This document shows, piece after piece, positions 8,125 to 17,587 of a stretch of 64,000 nt of DNA (positions within the stretch are counted from its first letter, which is position 1; each line of letters starts with the position of its first letter). The stretch spans positions 1-64,000 of the forward strand of contig CANLDW010000003.1 of NCBI GenBank assembly GCA_947489525.1, in the 5' to 3' direction. Source of the stretch: an uncultured Psychrobacter sp. (GTDB lineage: Bacteria > Pseudomonadota > Gammaproteobacteria > Pseudomonadales > Moraxellaceae). The notes below the pieces were generated by a model. It had not been told where the DNA came from and searched no databases. It saw only the letters and a program-made list of their open reading frames with translations. The position numbers and the translations under genes are program-made.

Positions 8125-8200
8125 TGGTGGACCGACCGCGACTCGAACGCGGGACCAATTGATTAAAAGTCAACTGCTCTACCAACTGAGCTATCGGTCC
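8125..8200 (-). tRNA. tRNA-Lys (anticodon TTT), second in transcript
   Basis: Read on the minus strand, this 76-base gene starts GGACCGATAGCTCAGTTGG. It has the anticodon loop CTTTTAA with anticodon TTT, a T-arm containing GTTCGAGTC, and an encoded CCA end. The acceptor stem GGACCGA pairs with TCGGTCC. It is identical to the copy at 8424-8499. Confidence 0.97.
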
Positions 8201-8213
8201 TGAGCGGCGTAAA

Positions 8214-8231
8214 AAAATTGTATACAATTTT
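8214..8231. repeat. 18-bp perfect palindrome in tRNA-Lys leader
   Basis: AAAATTGTATACAATTTT is a perfect palindrome lying 14 bases before the 5' end of the tRNA. An identical copy is at 8513-8530, before the other tRNA-Lys. It may be part of a processing signal or an inner promoter. Confidence 0.75.
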
Positions 8232-8235
8232 AGCC

Positions 8236-8268
8236 GCGCAAGAGAAAATCCCTTAAAGGGGATTTTCT
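8236..8268 (-). repeat. CTTGCG-tagged hairpin repeat (tRNA-Lys leader)
   Basis: AGAAAATCCC pairs with GGGATTTTCT, followed on the minus strand by CTTGCGC. It shares 31 of 33 bases with the element at 361-393. A decayed copy lies at 8536-8568 before the first tRNA-Lys, where the outer arm no longer pairs well. Confidence 0.75.
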
Positions 8269-8303
8269 AAAAACTTCGCACATAATCATTATATCTGATT
8301 ATT

Positions 8304-8333
8304 CGCAAGGGAAATCCTTTAAATAGGATTTCC
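8304..8333 (-). repeat. CTTGCG-tagged hairpin, variant 2
   Basis: GGAAATCC (8310-8317) pairs perfectly with GGATTTCC (8326-8333). The tag CGCAAG is at 8304-8309, read CTTGCG on the tRNA strand. The arms differ from the other copies but pairing is kept. Confidence 0.65.
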
Positions 8334-8374
8334 AAAGGTCTTGCTTACAAACTAAGTCTTAAAGACTGACTGTT

Positions 8375-8404
8375 CGCAAGAATAATTTCCTTAAAGGGAA
8401 ATTA
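8375..8404 (-). repeat. CTTGCG-tagged hairpin, variant 3
   Basis: TAATTTCC (8383-8390) pairs perfectly with GGAAATTA (8397-8404), next to CGCAAG at 8375-8380. It lies in the spacer between the two tRNA-Lys genes. Confidence 0.65.
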
Positions 8405-8423
8405 CGTAAAACTTTACTAAAAA

Positions 8424-8499
8424 TGGTGGACCGACCGCGACTCGAACGCGGGACCAATTGATTAAAAGTCAACTGCTCTACCAACTGAGCTATCGGTCC
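8424..8499 (-). tRNA. tRNA-Lys (anticodon TTT), first in transcript
   Basis: This is identical over all 76 bases to the tRNA at 8125-8200, with the same TTT anticodon, acceptor stem and encoded CCA. Identity continues 57 bases upstream, so 8424-8556 and 8125-8257 form a 133-base direct repeat with a 299-base offset. This points to a recent tandem duplication or gene conversion. Confidence 0.97.
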
Positions 8500-8634
8500 T
8501 GAGCGGCGTAAAAAAATTGTATACAATTTTAGCCGCGCAAGAGAAAATCCCTTAAAAAGGAATTCTTTAAAACCTGACACCTTAATAACACCAAGTTTAC
8601 GCTTAAAGATTTGTATCCCTAAACGTGAGAGCAC

Positions 8635-8662
8635 ATTATATATATTATTGGGATAATTACAA
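8635..8662 (-). promoter_or_regulatory. Promoter of the tRNA-Lys pair
   Basis: On the minus strand, TTGTAA (8657-8662) and a perfect TATAAT (8635-8640) are 16 bases apart, followed by GTGCTC. The first tRNA begins about 135 bases downstream. This fits a sigma-70 stable-RNA promoter with a processed leader. Confidence 0.7.
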
Positions 8663-8821
8663 CCCCGCTGCCGCAAAAAAAAGTGAATGTCACGTAATTT
8701 GGTGCGTTTATGCTAAAAAGTTTATGCTAAAAAATGGTAACGACCTAAAAAGTAGCAACGACCTAAACTGATAGAGTCGAGCGTAAATTCGTATTTATCA
8801 GCTAGCTTATGTAGATTAGAA

Positions 8822-10825
8822 CTAGTCCCTTGATAGGGCATCAACAGGATCGAGCTTAGCTGCATTACGCGCTGGCAAGAAACCAAAGACGATACCGATC
8901 AAGGTTGAACATACAAACGCTGCGATAATAGATGTTGGCGAATAGATGACTTTAAAACTCTCGCCGGCAACGTTATTAATTAGCTCACCGATTGCAAAGG
9001 CAAGACCAATACCTAATAGACCGCCTAAGATACAGACCAATATGGCTTCAATTAAAAATTGCTGCATTATATCATTTTGCCGCGCACCAACTGCCATACG
9101 CACACCTATCTCGTTTGTGCGCTCAGTCACAGAGACAAGCATAATATTCATGACGCCAATACCACCAACGATAAGCGAGATAATAGCGATTGAAGATATC
9201 AACAAGGTCATCGTGCCTGTTGTGGATTCAATGGTTTGCCTAATAGAATCTGAATTACGTATACGAAAATCATCAGCACCGTGGCGACCTTCTATCAAGG
9301 TGGAGATTGCGCTTTCAGCAGCAGAAGATGAGATACTATCATCAATCAAAGCGACAAAACGCTCAATATTAGGGCTGCCTACGAGACGTGACATCATTGT
9401 CGTGTAGGGCATATAAAGCGTTGGTGAGTCCACTTGCCCACCAAAGCCGCTATCGTTAGGAGCAAGGACGCCAATGACGCGCCCCGGTACACTACCGATG
9501 AGGACAACCTCACCGATTGGGTTATCATCGTTTGGAAAAAAGGTTTGCTTAGCATTATCATCGATAATAATATCTTGAGTACGCGTCAAGATACTCTGTT
9601 CATCAAATCCTTGACCTTGGGCGAGCGTCTCACCGCTGACAGCCAAATAGTCCTTACCGACGCCGCTGATACTTGCGGCTTCTTGTATGTTGCGATAGCG
9701 CACGCTCATATTGCTATCGAGTTGCGGGCTGACACTGACGACATAAGGTTGATCGGCCACCGCTTGCGCGTCTTGCGGGGTTAGATTGTCATCGTTGTAT
9801 TGGCGTCTAGGATCGCCCCATGGATAGCCATCAATGACGGTAATAGTATTGGTGCCAAGCGAGCTGATATTAGCAAGTATTTGCTCTTGAGAGCCTTTAC
9901 CAAGACCGACCACAGATACCACTGAAGCAATACCGATGATGATACCCAGCATAGTAAGAAGGGTGCGCATCTTATGCGCGCGCATGGCGAGCAGCGACAT
10001 TTTAAAGGCTTCAAATAAGCGATCGATGAAGCTGCTGAGCTTACCCTTACGGTGTTTATCCAATATAGGTTCAGGTCGGGTTTGAGTCGGCTGATAGTGC
10101 TCAGTCTGATAGTCCTCAATGACGTAACCGTCTTTGAGCTCAATCACGCGCTCAGCTTGCTGGGCAAGGCCAGGGTCGTGGGTGACCATAATGATGGTGT
10201 GACCTTGCGCGTTTAGATCTTGCAAGATCGTCATGACATCCTCGCCTGATTTACTATCAAGCGCGCCGGTTGGCTCGTCAGCTAAGATAATATCCCCACC
10301 ATTCATGAGGGCTCGGGCAATAGAGACGCGCTGCTGCTGGCCGCCTGAGAGCTGGTTTGGGCGATTATTCACTTTGTCCGCAAGACCCAAATCAGCCAGT
10401 AAAGACTCAGCACGATCGCTACGCGCCCCGCCATCCATACCAGCGTACACGGCAGGAACCGCAACGTTATCACGAGCATTGATATCACCGAGCAGATGAT
10501 AGCGCTGAAAGATAAAGCCGAAGTGTTCGCGACGCAGCTTAGCCAGCTCATCGGCGTCAAGGCGGCTGACTGATTGTCCAAATATTTTATATTCACCAGC
10601 GGTTGCCTGATCAAGACAACCCAAAATATTCATTAAGGTGGACTTGCCAGAGCCGGATTGACCAATAATAGCAACCATTTCACCTTGATTAATGGTCAAA
10701 TTGATGTCGTGTAGCACTCGAATAGTCTGCTCGCCTGCCTTAAACTCCTTGATCAGTCCTTTAACTTCCATTACGGGTGTCTTGGTTGCTGTAGGAGAAG
10801 CTAAATCTTGTGTATCCATGGGCAT
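8822..10825 (-). CDS. macB: MacB macrolide/peptide ABC exporter, ATPase-permease
   Basis: This 667-residue fusion has an N-terminal ATPase with Walker A GQSGSGKS (55-62), signature LSGGQQQR (159-166) and Walker B IILADEP (179-185). It is followed by a membrane part with one helix near residue 285, a large periplasmic domain, and three helices at the end (around 535-640). This is the MacB layout and length (E. coli 648). MacB drives export of macrolides, enterotoxin, peptides or heme precursors through a TolC-type channel. It lies 41 bases downstream of macA and in the same direction. No channel gene is adjacent. The real substrate is unknown. Confidence 0.95.
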   Translation of the reverse strand: MPMDTQDLASPTATKTPVMEVKGLIKEFKAGEQTIRVLHDINLTINQGEMVAIIGQSGSGKSTLMNILGCLDQATAGEYKIFGQSVSRLDADELAKLRREHFGFIFQRYHLLGDINARDNVAVPAVYAGMDGGARSDRAESLLADLGLADKVNNRPNQLSGGQQQRVSIARALMNGGDIILADEPTGALDSKSGEDVMTILQDLNAQGHTIIMVTHDPGLAQQAERVIELKDGYVIEDYQTEHYQPTQTRPEPILDKHRKGKLSSFIDRLFEAFKMSLLAMRAHKMRTLLTMLGIIIGIASVVSVVGLGKGSQEQILANISSLGTNTITVIDGYPWGDPRRQYNDDNLTPQDAQAVADQPYVVSVSPQLDSNMSVRYRNIQEAASISGVGKDYLAVSGETLAQGQGFDEQSILTRTQDIIIDDNAKQTFFPNDDNPIGEVVLIGSVPGRVIGVLAPNDSGFGGQVDSPTLYMPYTTMMSRLVGSPNIERFVALIDDSISSSAAESAISTLIEGRHGADDFRIRNSDSIRQTIESTTGTMTLLISSIAIISLIVGGIGVMNIMLVSVTERTNEIGVRMAVGARQNDIMQQFLIEAILVCILGGLLGIGLAFAIGELINNVAGESFKVIYSPTSIIAAFVCSTLIGIVFGFLPARNAAKLDPVDALSRD

Positions 10826-10866
10826 GCCTATGTCAAACGATTGTCAGTGAGTCTCAAGCCTTATAA

Positions 10867-12204
10867 TTAAAAGGGGCGACCACCTCGACCACCTTGACCA
10901 TCATTCGTTTGCTCTTCACCTAAAATAACTTCGTCCCCGACTTCTAAGCCGTTTAAAATCTGCGCATTAACGCGGTTGTTAATACCTACTGTTACGGGCT
11001 GCTCAACCACTTCACCGTTGTCTTTGAGTACACGAACCATCGCTGTTGCCACGTTAGAGTCGCTATTCGTATTATCTGTATTAGCCCTATCGCGATTGCT
11101 AGCAGGCTGCAGCGCTGCCGATGGAATAAGTAGAGCGTCTTTTGCTTCGTCGATGACAATATACACCTGCGCGGTCATATCGATGCGAAAACGGCGCTCA
11201 TCATTAGGGACTTCGATATAGCCAATATAGTAGATCGCTGAATCTGTCGAGCTGGTATCACTAATGTTTTCAGGTGCAGGCTCAATGGCTTTGAGCGTGG
11301 CATCATATTTTTGATCAGGATTACCAATGATATTGAAATATACGGGCATACCAGCTTGAACATTGATCACATCAGCTTCTGAGATTTGCGCATTGATACG
11401 TACGGTCGATAAGTCCGCCAAGGTCACAATAGTTGGCGCAGTCTGATTGGCATTGACGGTCGTGCCTTGCTCGGTAGTAATTGAGACGACTGTACCTGCC
11501 ATTGGTGCGCGAATTGTAGTATAGCTAAGATCTTCTTCGGCGGTACTGACATTGGTCTGTGCTTTACGCAGCTCGGCACGTTGACTGTTGATGTTAGCGC
11601 GAGTGGTCACAATAGCAGCCTTTGCGGTATCGATAGCAGCGCGTGCGTTATCGACGGCAGCTCGCGCCGTCTCTACACTGGTCGCTTGGGTGTCGTACTC
11701 TTGCTGTGAGATGGCATCGATAGCAACGAGATCCTTTAGGCGCGCAAAGTCTGCTTGTGCTTGTTTAAGCTCGGACTGACGGCTATTAAGATCCGCTTGT
11801 GCGCTCTTTAGACTGGCCTGACGACTCAAAAGCTCAGCTTCAGCGCTTTGAATCGCCGCTTCACTTTGCTCAAGACTGGCTTGCTGGTTACTAAGATTAT
11901 TTCTTTGAGTCACCTGATCGATCTGGGCAATTAGATCACCTTGCTGTACTTCATCACCAACCTCAACATACAAGCGCGTGACTTCTCCTGATACCTGTGC
12001 GCCAACATCTACCGTATTGAGTGCCTTTACCTTACCTGAGGCCATCACATTGTTTTCGATATCGCCAATCTCAGCGGTCGCGGTAATGTAGTTTGGCATC
12101 TCTTCGGTGGGTCTTAAGAAGTGGTAAGCTGAGGCAATAAGGGCGACGACCACTAGGGCAATTATCCCCCACTTCATAGTAGACTTGGTGCTCATTTTGC
12201 GCAT
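10867..12204 (-). CDS. macA: MacA-type periplasmic adaptor of ABC exporter
   Basis: This protein of about 445 residues is a membrane fusion (HlyD-family) adaptor. It has one N-terminal membrane helix (WGIIALVVVALIASAYHF), a lipoyl half-domain around GDEVQQGDLIAQID, a long alpha-helical hairpin rich in alanine, glutamine and serine heptads (about 95-215), then barrel and membrane-proximal domains. It should link MacB to an outer-membrane channel. I take the ATG at 12204 (MRKMSTKST); the longer reading begins with TTG and has no better ribosome site, and a further ATG lies nine bases inside. The C-terminus is glycine/arginine-rich (GGRGGRPF). Confidence 0.93.
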   Translation of the reverse strand: MRKMSTKSTMKWGIIALVVVALIASAYHFLRPTEEMPNYITATAEIGDIENNVMASGKVKALNTVDVGAQVSGEVTRLYVEVGDEVQQGDLIAQIDQVTQRNNLSNQQASLEQSEAAIQSAEAELLSRQASLKSAQADLNSRQSELKQAQADFARLKDLVAIDAISQQEYDTQATSVETARAAVDNARAAIDTAKAAIVTTRANINSQRAELRKAQTNVSTAEEDLSYTTIRAPMAGTVVSITTEQGTTVNANQTAPTIVTLADLSTVRINAQISEADVINVQAGMPVYFNIIGNPDQKYDATLKAIEPAPENISDTSSTDSAIYYIGYIEVPNDERRFRIDMTAQVYIVIDEAKDALLIPSAALQPASNRDRANTDNTNSDSNVATAMVRVLKDNGEVVEQPVTVGINNRVNAQILNGLEVGDEVILGEEQTNDGQGGRGGRPF

Positions 12205-12351
12205 AGGACAGTCCAGTAGCAATAAACTTAAGTGTGAATATAGTAAAGGCTTGAGAGGTAAAATGGAATGATAATTACTTTGCGAAAGGTTAAGGAAGGA
12301 TAAGGGGTAAGTGGTTATTGATTAGAAGGTATTAACGAAGAGGACAAAGTA

Positions 12352-13401
12352 CTAGGAAGCGGTAAATAGACGATGCCCTGACAGCTCAAGTGCAGCTTGT
12401 AACAATAGCTCCCACGCAGGCTGCTGAATAAGTCCTTTGATCGCTTGATCGCAGCGATACAACAAGTCTGACCAGTGGTGGATATCATCTTTAGACTGAC
12501 GACGACAGGCTTGCTGGTACAAGCCTTGTTTACTGCGCCAAATACCTAAGCGTTGCGGATCTTGACCATCCATAAGCGCTAAAACTAGGCGCATATCTTT
12601 ACTGATCGCCCATAATACTAGGGTAGTTGGCTCATCAGTCGCTTTGAGCTGAGTCATAATCTTGACGACCTGTGCGCTATTGCCAGCCAGCATAGCGTCG
12701 GACAAATCAAAGACACTAAAATGAGCGTCGCTGACTAACGCTGCTTGTAAATCGTCGATATCTAAAGCAACACTAGTGCTCGTTTGCTGGTCATTGAGCG
12801 TAGCAATTTGCGGCGCAAATAAGTAAGATAAACGCCACAGTGTCTGATAAGCGCTGAGCAGATGGTGCTCTGTATGCGACATCAGTAGCTGCCACGCATC
12901 TTTTGATAAACGCAGTCCAAATCGCTCAGCTTGAACCTGCAATAGCTGCTGACGTTGACGCTCATCAAATAAGTTACAATCGATGACGTGCCCGTACTGC
13001 TGAAAGGGTACAAACCACTTACTGCTTTGCGCGCGTTTGTCTTGTTTGGGCGTCAGCCACAATACGCTATGACTGTGACTACCTGCCTGAGCATCAACAG
13101 CGAAGCGCTCAAGCTCGGCGATTACGCCTTTGTCCGGCTTATGATTACCCGTCACAATAAGCGCGCTAGCATCATCAAATAAGGACTGACTGCCAAGCTC
13201 AGATAACACCTCTTGCCACGTCTTTGCTGAGACAAGCTCAATGCGTTTAATCGCATAGTTTTGCTGTCGCCAGTGCACGATAAGAGCATCTATCAGCCAC
13301 TGCTGTAATAGCGGCTCATCACCATGCGCCAGCCACAAGCCAGCTACCGAAGCAGTCGCTTGAAGCAGTTTAGGATACGCTTGGATAAAAGACGCTTGCA
13401 T
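12352..13401 (-). CDS. holA: DNA polymerase III delta subunit
   Basis: This 349-residue protein matches HolA, the clamp-loader subunit that opens the beta sliding clamp. Features include the N-terminal ATPase-like fold without a Walker loop (GLWLAHGDEPLLQQW), SQSLFDDASALIVTGNHKP, and a C-terminal collar domain with the family's DLSDAMLAGN and LWAISKDMRLVLAL. Length matches E. coli HolA (343). It is the third gene of leuS-lptE-holA, an order conserved in gammaproteobacteria. It follows lptE by about 50 bases. The start ATG agrees with the family N-terminus. Confidence 0.95.
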   Translation of the reverse strand: MQASFIQAYPKLLQATASVAGLWLAHGDEPLLQQWLIDALIVHWRQQNYAIKRIELVSAKTWQEVLSELGSQSLFDDASALIVTGNHKPDKGVIAELERFAVDAQAGSHSHSVLWLTPKQDKRAQSSKWFVPFQQYGHVIDCNLFDERQRQQLLQVQAERFGLRLSKDAWQLLMSHTEHHLLSAYQTLWRLSYLFAPQIATLNDQQTSTSVALDIDDLQAALVSDAHFSVFDLSDAMLAGNSAQVVKIMTQLKATDEPTTLVLWAISKDMRLVLALMDGQDPQRLGIWRSKQGLYQQACRRQSKDDIHHWSDLLYRCDQAIKGLIQQPAWELLLQAALELSGHRLFTAS

Positions 13402-13454
13402 AGTATGGTCAGTGCCGTGTGATGAGTACCGTGGCGATAAACTGTATATAGAGT

Positions 13455-14168
13455 TTAAGGCGCAACAGGTATAGGCGTAATAACTGTTGTCGTCGCCGAG
13501 CTTTGTTCTATTTGCGCCGACTGATTAACGCGTGCAGGTGCTACTTTAGGAAGAGCAATGGCTACGTACTGATCCGTAATGCGCCGAGCAAGACTGTTGT
13601 AGAGCCAATCGCGAATCTGATCGCCCTGCTGATCGTCAGTACTGACTGACGCTTCGTTAAATTGATAGCTGCGCTCAACTTGTATTAAGTTGGTCAAGGT
13701 AACAGGTTGGCCGTTTTGCGTCACCTCGTAAGTGACATCTGCTGAGAGCACTAAACGAATCTCTGTCAATACACCCACTAGCTCATACCGTCTAAAACGC
13801 ACGTTATTTACCTTGATAACAGCAACGTCTTGTTCAGCGCCGTCTATAGCCACACTAGCGTCTTCAATCAGGGTCATCGTGTCAGCAACATTGACACCCA
13901 GAGCTTCTAATCTATTGATCAAGGGTAGCTTGAGTGGAAAAGAGACGCGATCATCGTCTAAAACGACAACGGTCTTGGTCGCATCAAAACGCAAAGGAGC
14001 ATCATAGCCGCGCAGATGAAAGCCGCAAGCTGTTAAGCTTGTTGCTGTGCCAATGATAGTAACTAAGGGTAGAGCAGCAAATAGTAGTGGTTTTAATATT
14101 TGCAAGCGACAAGTATGCTTACGCGGTTGACCCGGCAACGACTTTGCTCTCCTTTGATAATACGACAT
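13455..14168 (-). CDS. lptE: LPS assembly lipoprotein LptE
   Basis: This protein of about 237 residues has a lipobox LTAC with acylated C48, followed by GFHLRGYDAPL, the typical LptE start of the mature chain. It should plug the LptD barrel and help insert lipopolysaccharide into the outer membrane. The signal region is unusually long because about 25 basic residues precede the hydrophobic stretch. I chose the ATG at 14168, which has AGGAT eight bases upstream. A longer reading would begin with TTG inside leuS. Position between leuS and holA supports the call. The C-terminal tail is rich in small polar residues. Confidence 0.92.
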   Translation of the reverse strand: MSYYQRRAKSLPGQPRKHTCRLQILKPLLFAALPLVTIIGTATSLTACGFHLRGYDAPLRFDATKTVVVLDDDRVSFPLKLPLINRLEALGVNVADTMTLIEDASVAIDGAEQDVAVIKVNNVRFRRYELVGVLTEIRLVLSADVTYEVTQNGQPVTLTNLIQVERSYQFNEASVSTDDQQGDQIRDWLYNSLARRITDQYVAIALPKVAPARVNQSAQIEQSSATTTVITPIPVAP

Positions 14169-14202
14169 AACAGCTATCCTTTTGTTCGACAAGACTTGAC
14201 GT

Positions 14203-16944
14203 CTAACCTGCAACCACAATATTAACTAATTTATTCGGTACGACGATCTCTTTTTTGATCTCACCGGTAATGAACTTAGCCACGCTCTCTATAGTTCGCG
14301 CTTGCGCTTTTAGCGCTTCAGGATCGCTGTCTGGTGCGACATCCATCTTACCACGCACTTTGCCATTGACTTGCACGACCATCGTCACTGTATCCTGTAC
14401 TAAGGCGCTAGCATCAACAGCAGGATAGCTTAATGTCTTGGTATCAAACCCCATCAGCTCCAGCAAATACTCGCCAATGTGCGGCGCGTATACCGAGAGC
14501 ATAATAAGCAAATCACTCAAGGCTTCATGCTGCACCTGTAGATCCTGCGCACTTGTTGCTTTAAAGCCGGCAAGCTCGTTAGATAGCTCCATCAGACTTG
14601 AGACCGGCGTATTGAGTGCTAAGCGCTCACCGAGATCGTTGTCAATCTTGGCAATGGTTTCGTGCGTTTTACGGCGCAGATTTTTGGCCTCTTTACTTAA
14701 ACTGGCGCTATCTAATGCGCTTTGCTGTAGCGCCGCTACCTCAAAGCCTTGGTCTTTTACTGCTTGCATGTGATCATGGGCAAGACGCCATACCTTTTTG
14801 ATAAAGTTATAAGGACCTTTGAGCGCGTCATCTGACCATTCAAGCGTTTGATCGGCAGGCGCGGTAAACAAGGTATAAAGGCGCACCGTATCCGCACCGT
14901 ACTGATCAATCGTCGTCTGTGGATCGACGCCGTTGTTCTTTGACTTTGACATCTTTTCGATTTTGCCAATAGTGACAGGCTGACCGTCTGCTTTTAGGGT
15001 AGCATGAATGGGCTGACCGCGCTCGTTGTATTCAATGTTGACATCATCTGCAAAATAATACGTGGTACTACCGTCGCTATTGATGCGATTAAAAGTACCT
15101 GCAAGTACCATACCTTGGGTCATCAAGTTTTTAAACGGCTCATCACCTGTGACGAGGGATTCATCGCGCATTAGCTTGTGAAAAAAGCGCGCGTAGAGTA
15201 AATGCATAACCGCGTGCTCAACACCGCCGACATATTGATCGACGGGTAGCCATTTGTTCGCGGCAGCTTTGTTCACCATATTATTATCATCGTTTGGACT
15301 GGCAAAGCGCGCGTAGTACCAGCTGGACTCTACAAAAGTATCAAAGGTGTCAGTCTCGCGCTCAGCGGCGTTACCACACTTAGGACAAGTAGTATTGACG
15401 AACTCAGGGATGTTTTTGAGTGGATTACCGCGACCATCAGGGACGACATCGGTTGGCAATACTACAGGCAAGTCTTGCTCTTCAACGGGTACGGTACCGC
15501 AGTGCTCACAGTTGATCATAGGTATTGGGCAACCCCAGTAACGCTGGCGCGAGACACCCCAATCGCGCAGACGATACTGAATCTTTTTTGAAGCAAGTCC
15601 TTGAGGTTCAAGCTTGGCTAGCATGGCAGCAAATGCTTGCTCAAAGTCCATATTATCAAATTCGCCTGAATTTATAAGCGTGCCGCGTTCAGTATAAGCA
15701 AGATTTGGCACGACACCATCTATCTTAGCTTGTGTGCGTACAGACTCGGCGTAGTCTGTAGGAGATTGAATGACTTGCTTGATGGGTAGAGCATATTTAA
15801 TTGCAAATTCATAATCGCGCTCATCGTGTGCAGGTACTGCCATGACTGCGCCTGAGCCGTAACTCATTAGCACGTAATTGGCAACCCAAACCGGTACTTC
15901 TTCGCCAGTTAAGGGATGAGTAACCGTAAGTCCCGTATCCATCCCGATCTTTTCAGCTTTGGCCAAGTCTGCTTCGGCTACTGAGCCTTTTTTGCACAGC
16001 GCATTAAACTGGGCGATAACCTCATCGCGCTCAGCGGCATATTGTGCGAGCGGATGCTCAGCGGCAACGGCAACGTAAGTAACGCCCATCAAGGTATCAG
16101 GACGGGTGGTGAACACGTCTAACGTGTTATCCTCGCCAGCGAGCGTGTAGGGGAAGTGAACTTCCATACCTGCACTGCGTCCGATCCAGTTGCGCTGCAT
16201 AGTAAGTACTTCTGAGGGCCAGTGTCCTTCTAATTGATCTAGATCATCAAGCAGCTCATCGGCGTAATCGGTAATATTGAAGTAGTACATCGGAATGTCG
16301 CGCTTCTCGACAGGTGCGCCACTGCGCCAGCCTTTACCGTCGATGACTTGTTCGTTTGCGAGTACCGTATTGTCGACTGGATCCCAGTTGACTGTGGCGA
16401 GCTTTTTGTAGACTAAGCCTTTTTTGTACAGCTGCAAAAACAGCCACTGCTCCCACTGATAATACTCAGGGCTACACGTGGCAAACTCGCGCGACCAGTC
16501 AATGGATAGTCCAAGCAATTTAAGCTGCGCGCGCATGCTATCAATATTGGCAAACGTCCACGCGGCAGGCGGCGTCTGATTGGCAATAGCGGCGTTTTCT
16601 GCGGGTAGGCCAAAGCCATCCCAGCCCATAGGCTGCATGACCTCAAAACCCTTGAGACGATAGTAACGGCTTAATACATCAGAGATGGTATAGTTACGCA
16701 CGTGCCCCATATGCAGCTTACCACTTGGGTAAGGGAACATGGAGAGCATGTAACGAGACGGCTTATCGCTTGGCTCGTTATTGACTTCAAAGCGCTTATC
16801 GCTTGCCCATTTGGCTTGCTGCTGCGCCTCAATAATCTGCGGCTGATAGTGGGTGTTGTTATTACCGCTATTGTTCGCATCAGCGTTATCGTTGGTATTA
16901 TAGGGGTTAATAGTAGCTTGATCTGTTGTCACGGCGTTGCTCAT
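14203..16944 (-). CDS. leuS: Leucyl-tRNA synthetase
   Basis: This class I synthetase charges tRNA-Leu. HMGH is at residues 78-81 within PYPSGKLHMGHVRNYT and the KMSKS loop is in KIEKMSKSKNNGVDP. The editing domain (CP1) includes TTRPDTLMGVTYVAVAAEHP. A zinc-like cysteine pair occurs in INCEHCGTVPVEEQDLP, with another in CPKCGN. I chose the ATG at 16944 (MSNAVTTDQ); the longer form begins with TTG. The first 32 residues are asparagine-rich and have no counterpart in E. coli LeuS, which starts close to the body. It heads the leuS-lptE-holA operon. The total of about 913 residues is long for the family because of this leader. Confidence 0.97.
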   Translation of the reverse strand: MSNAVTTDQATINPYNTNDNADANNSGNNNTHYQPQIIEAQQQAKWASDKRFEVNNEPSDKPSRYMLSMFPYPSGKLHMGHVRNYTISDVLSRYYRLKGFEVMQPMGWDGFGLPAENAAIANQTPPAAWTFANIDSMRAQLKLLGLSIDWSREFATCSPEYYQWEQWLFLQLYKKGLVYKKLATVNWDPVDNTVLANEQVIDGKGWRSGAPVEKRDIPMYYFNITDYADELLDDLDQLEGHWPSEVLTMQRNWIGRSAGMEVHFPYTLAGEDNTLDVFTTRPDTLMGVTYVAVAAEHPLAQYAAERDEVIAQFNALCKKGSVAEADLAKAEKIGMDTGLTVTHPLTGEEVPVWVANYVLMSYGSGAVMAVPAHDERDYEFAIKYALPIKQVIQSPTDYAESVRTQAKIDGVVPNLAYTERGTLINSGEFDNMDFEQAFAAMLAKLEPQGLASKKIQYRLRDWGVSRQRYWGCPIPMINCEHCGTVPVEEQDLPVVLPTDVVPDGRGNPLKNIPEFVNTTCPKCGNAAERETDTFDTFVESSWYYARFASPNDDNNMVNKAAANKWLPVDQYVGGVEHAVMHLLYARFFHKLMRDESLVTGDEPFKNLMTQGMVLAGTFNRINSDGSTTYYFADDVNIEYNERGQPIHATLKADGQPVTIGKIEKMSKSKNNGVDPQTTIDQYGADTVRLYTLFTAPADQTLEWSDDALKGPYNFIKKVWRLAHDHMQAVKDQGFEVAALQQSALDSASLSKEAKNLRRKTHETIAKIDNDLGERLALNTPVSSLMELSNELAGFKATSAQDLQVQHEALSDLLIMLSVYAPHIGEYLLELMGFDTKTLSYPAVDASALVQDTVTMVVQVNGKVRGKMDVAPDSDPEALKAQARTIESVAKFITGEIKKEIVVPNKLVNIVVAG

Positions 16945-17099
16945 AATGGGCTCTGGTAGTTGGCTCAAGATAGAATAGAGGATGAAAATTAGATACGCTA
17001 GAATAGCGCAAATCTAGCAAAATTGCGATGATTGAAGGTAAGAATAGTAGAAGGAAACTAACCACTCATTCATTTTGATATAATATATAAGGAACAACC

Positions 17100-17465
17100 A
17101 TGACCATCACGATCTACGGTATCAAATCTTGTAGCACTATAAAAAAAACGGTTACTAAGCTCGATGAGCTAGGCGTTGACTACACTTTTCATGACTACAA
17201 AAAGCAGGGCATTGATAAAGCAAACGTCCAGCGCTGGGTTGATAAGCTTGGAGTAGATAAGGTATTAAACAAACGCGGCACGACGTGGCGTAAGCTAAGC
17301 GATGAGCAAAAGCAGGCCGCAGACGCTGCTGTCAACACAGCTATCGATTTATTGGTGGAAAATACCAGTATGATTAAGCGCCCACTTGTAGAAGGGGTGC
17401 ATAACAAGCAGCCCATTCTACTTTGCGGTTTTGACGCAGAGACGTTTGATAACGCCTTTTCTTAA
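17100..17465 (+). CDS. ArsC/Spx-family reductase-like protein (YffB type)
   Basis: This 121-residue thioredoxin-fold protein starts MTITIYGIKSCSTIKKT, where C11 corresponds to the ArsC-family cysteine. NKRGTTWRKL and MIKRPLVE are typical of the YffB branch, in which the arginine after MIK is conserved. The role is uncertain: glutathione-dependent thiol reduction has been proposed for the family, and it is not expected to be a true arsenate reductase without an ars operon nearby. AAGGA precedes the ATG at good spacing. It is transcribed alone, divergent from leuS. Confidence 0.88.
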   Translation: MTITIYGIKSCSTIKKTVTKLDELGVDYTFHDYKKQGIDKANVQRWVDKLGVDKVLNKRGTTWRKLSDEQKQAADAAVNTAIDLLVENTSMIKRPLVEGVHNKQPILLCGFDAETFDNAFS

Positions 17466-17535
17466 AGATCTCACAGCTAATTGCAGACACTATAGAGGTA
17501 GGCGCTATAAATAATGTCCTAGCATAATAAGCTTT

Positions 17536-17587
17536 AATAAAACCTGACCATAAAAAGGCTCAGTAAAATCTAAGGTCAGGTTTTATT
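17536..17587. terminator. Bidirectional terminator between ArsC-like gene and small membrane protein
   Basis: AATAAAACCTGACC (17536-17549) and GGTCAGGTTTTATT (17574-17587) form a perfect 14-base stem with a 24-base loop. A/T ends flank both sides. The right arm overlaps the last codons of the leftward small gene. Confidence 0.7.

Noticed and set aside
8125..8570. CRISPR array
   Set aside because: The repeats are few, unequal in spacing and each palindromic, with tRNA genes between; there is no cas gene in the window.
8359..8676. A 105-codon minus-strand reading frame with GPIAQLVEQLTFNQ
   Set aside because: It is the well-known false frame created by translating a tRNA gene; it covers tRNA-Lys and its leader.
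8946..9407. A 153-codon frame opposite macB
   Set aside because: It is antisense to well-conserved macB, with no ribosome site or recognisable domain.
17100..17465. Arsenate reductase of an ars operon
   Set aside because: No arsR, arsB or arsH nearby, and the sequence fits the YffB branch.
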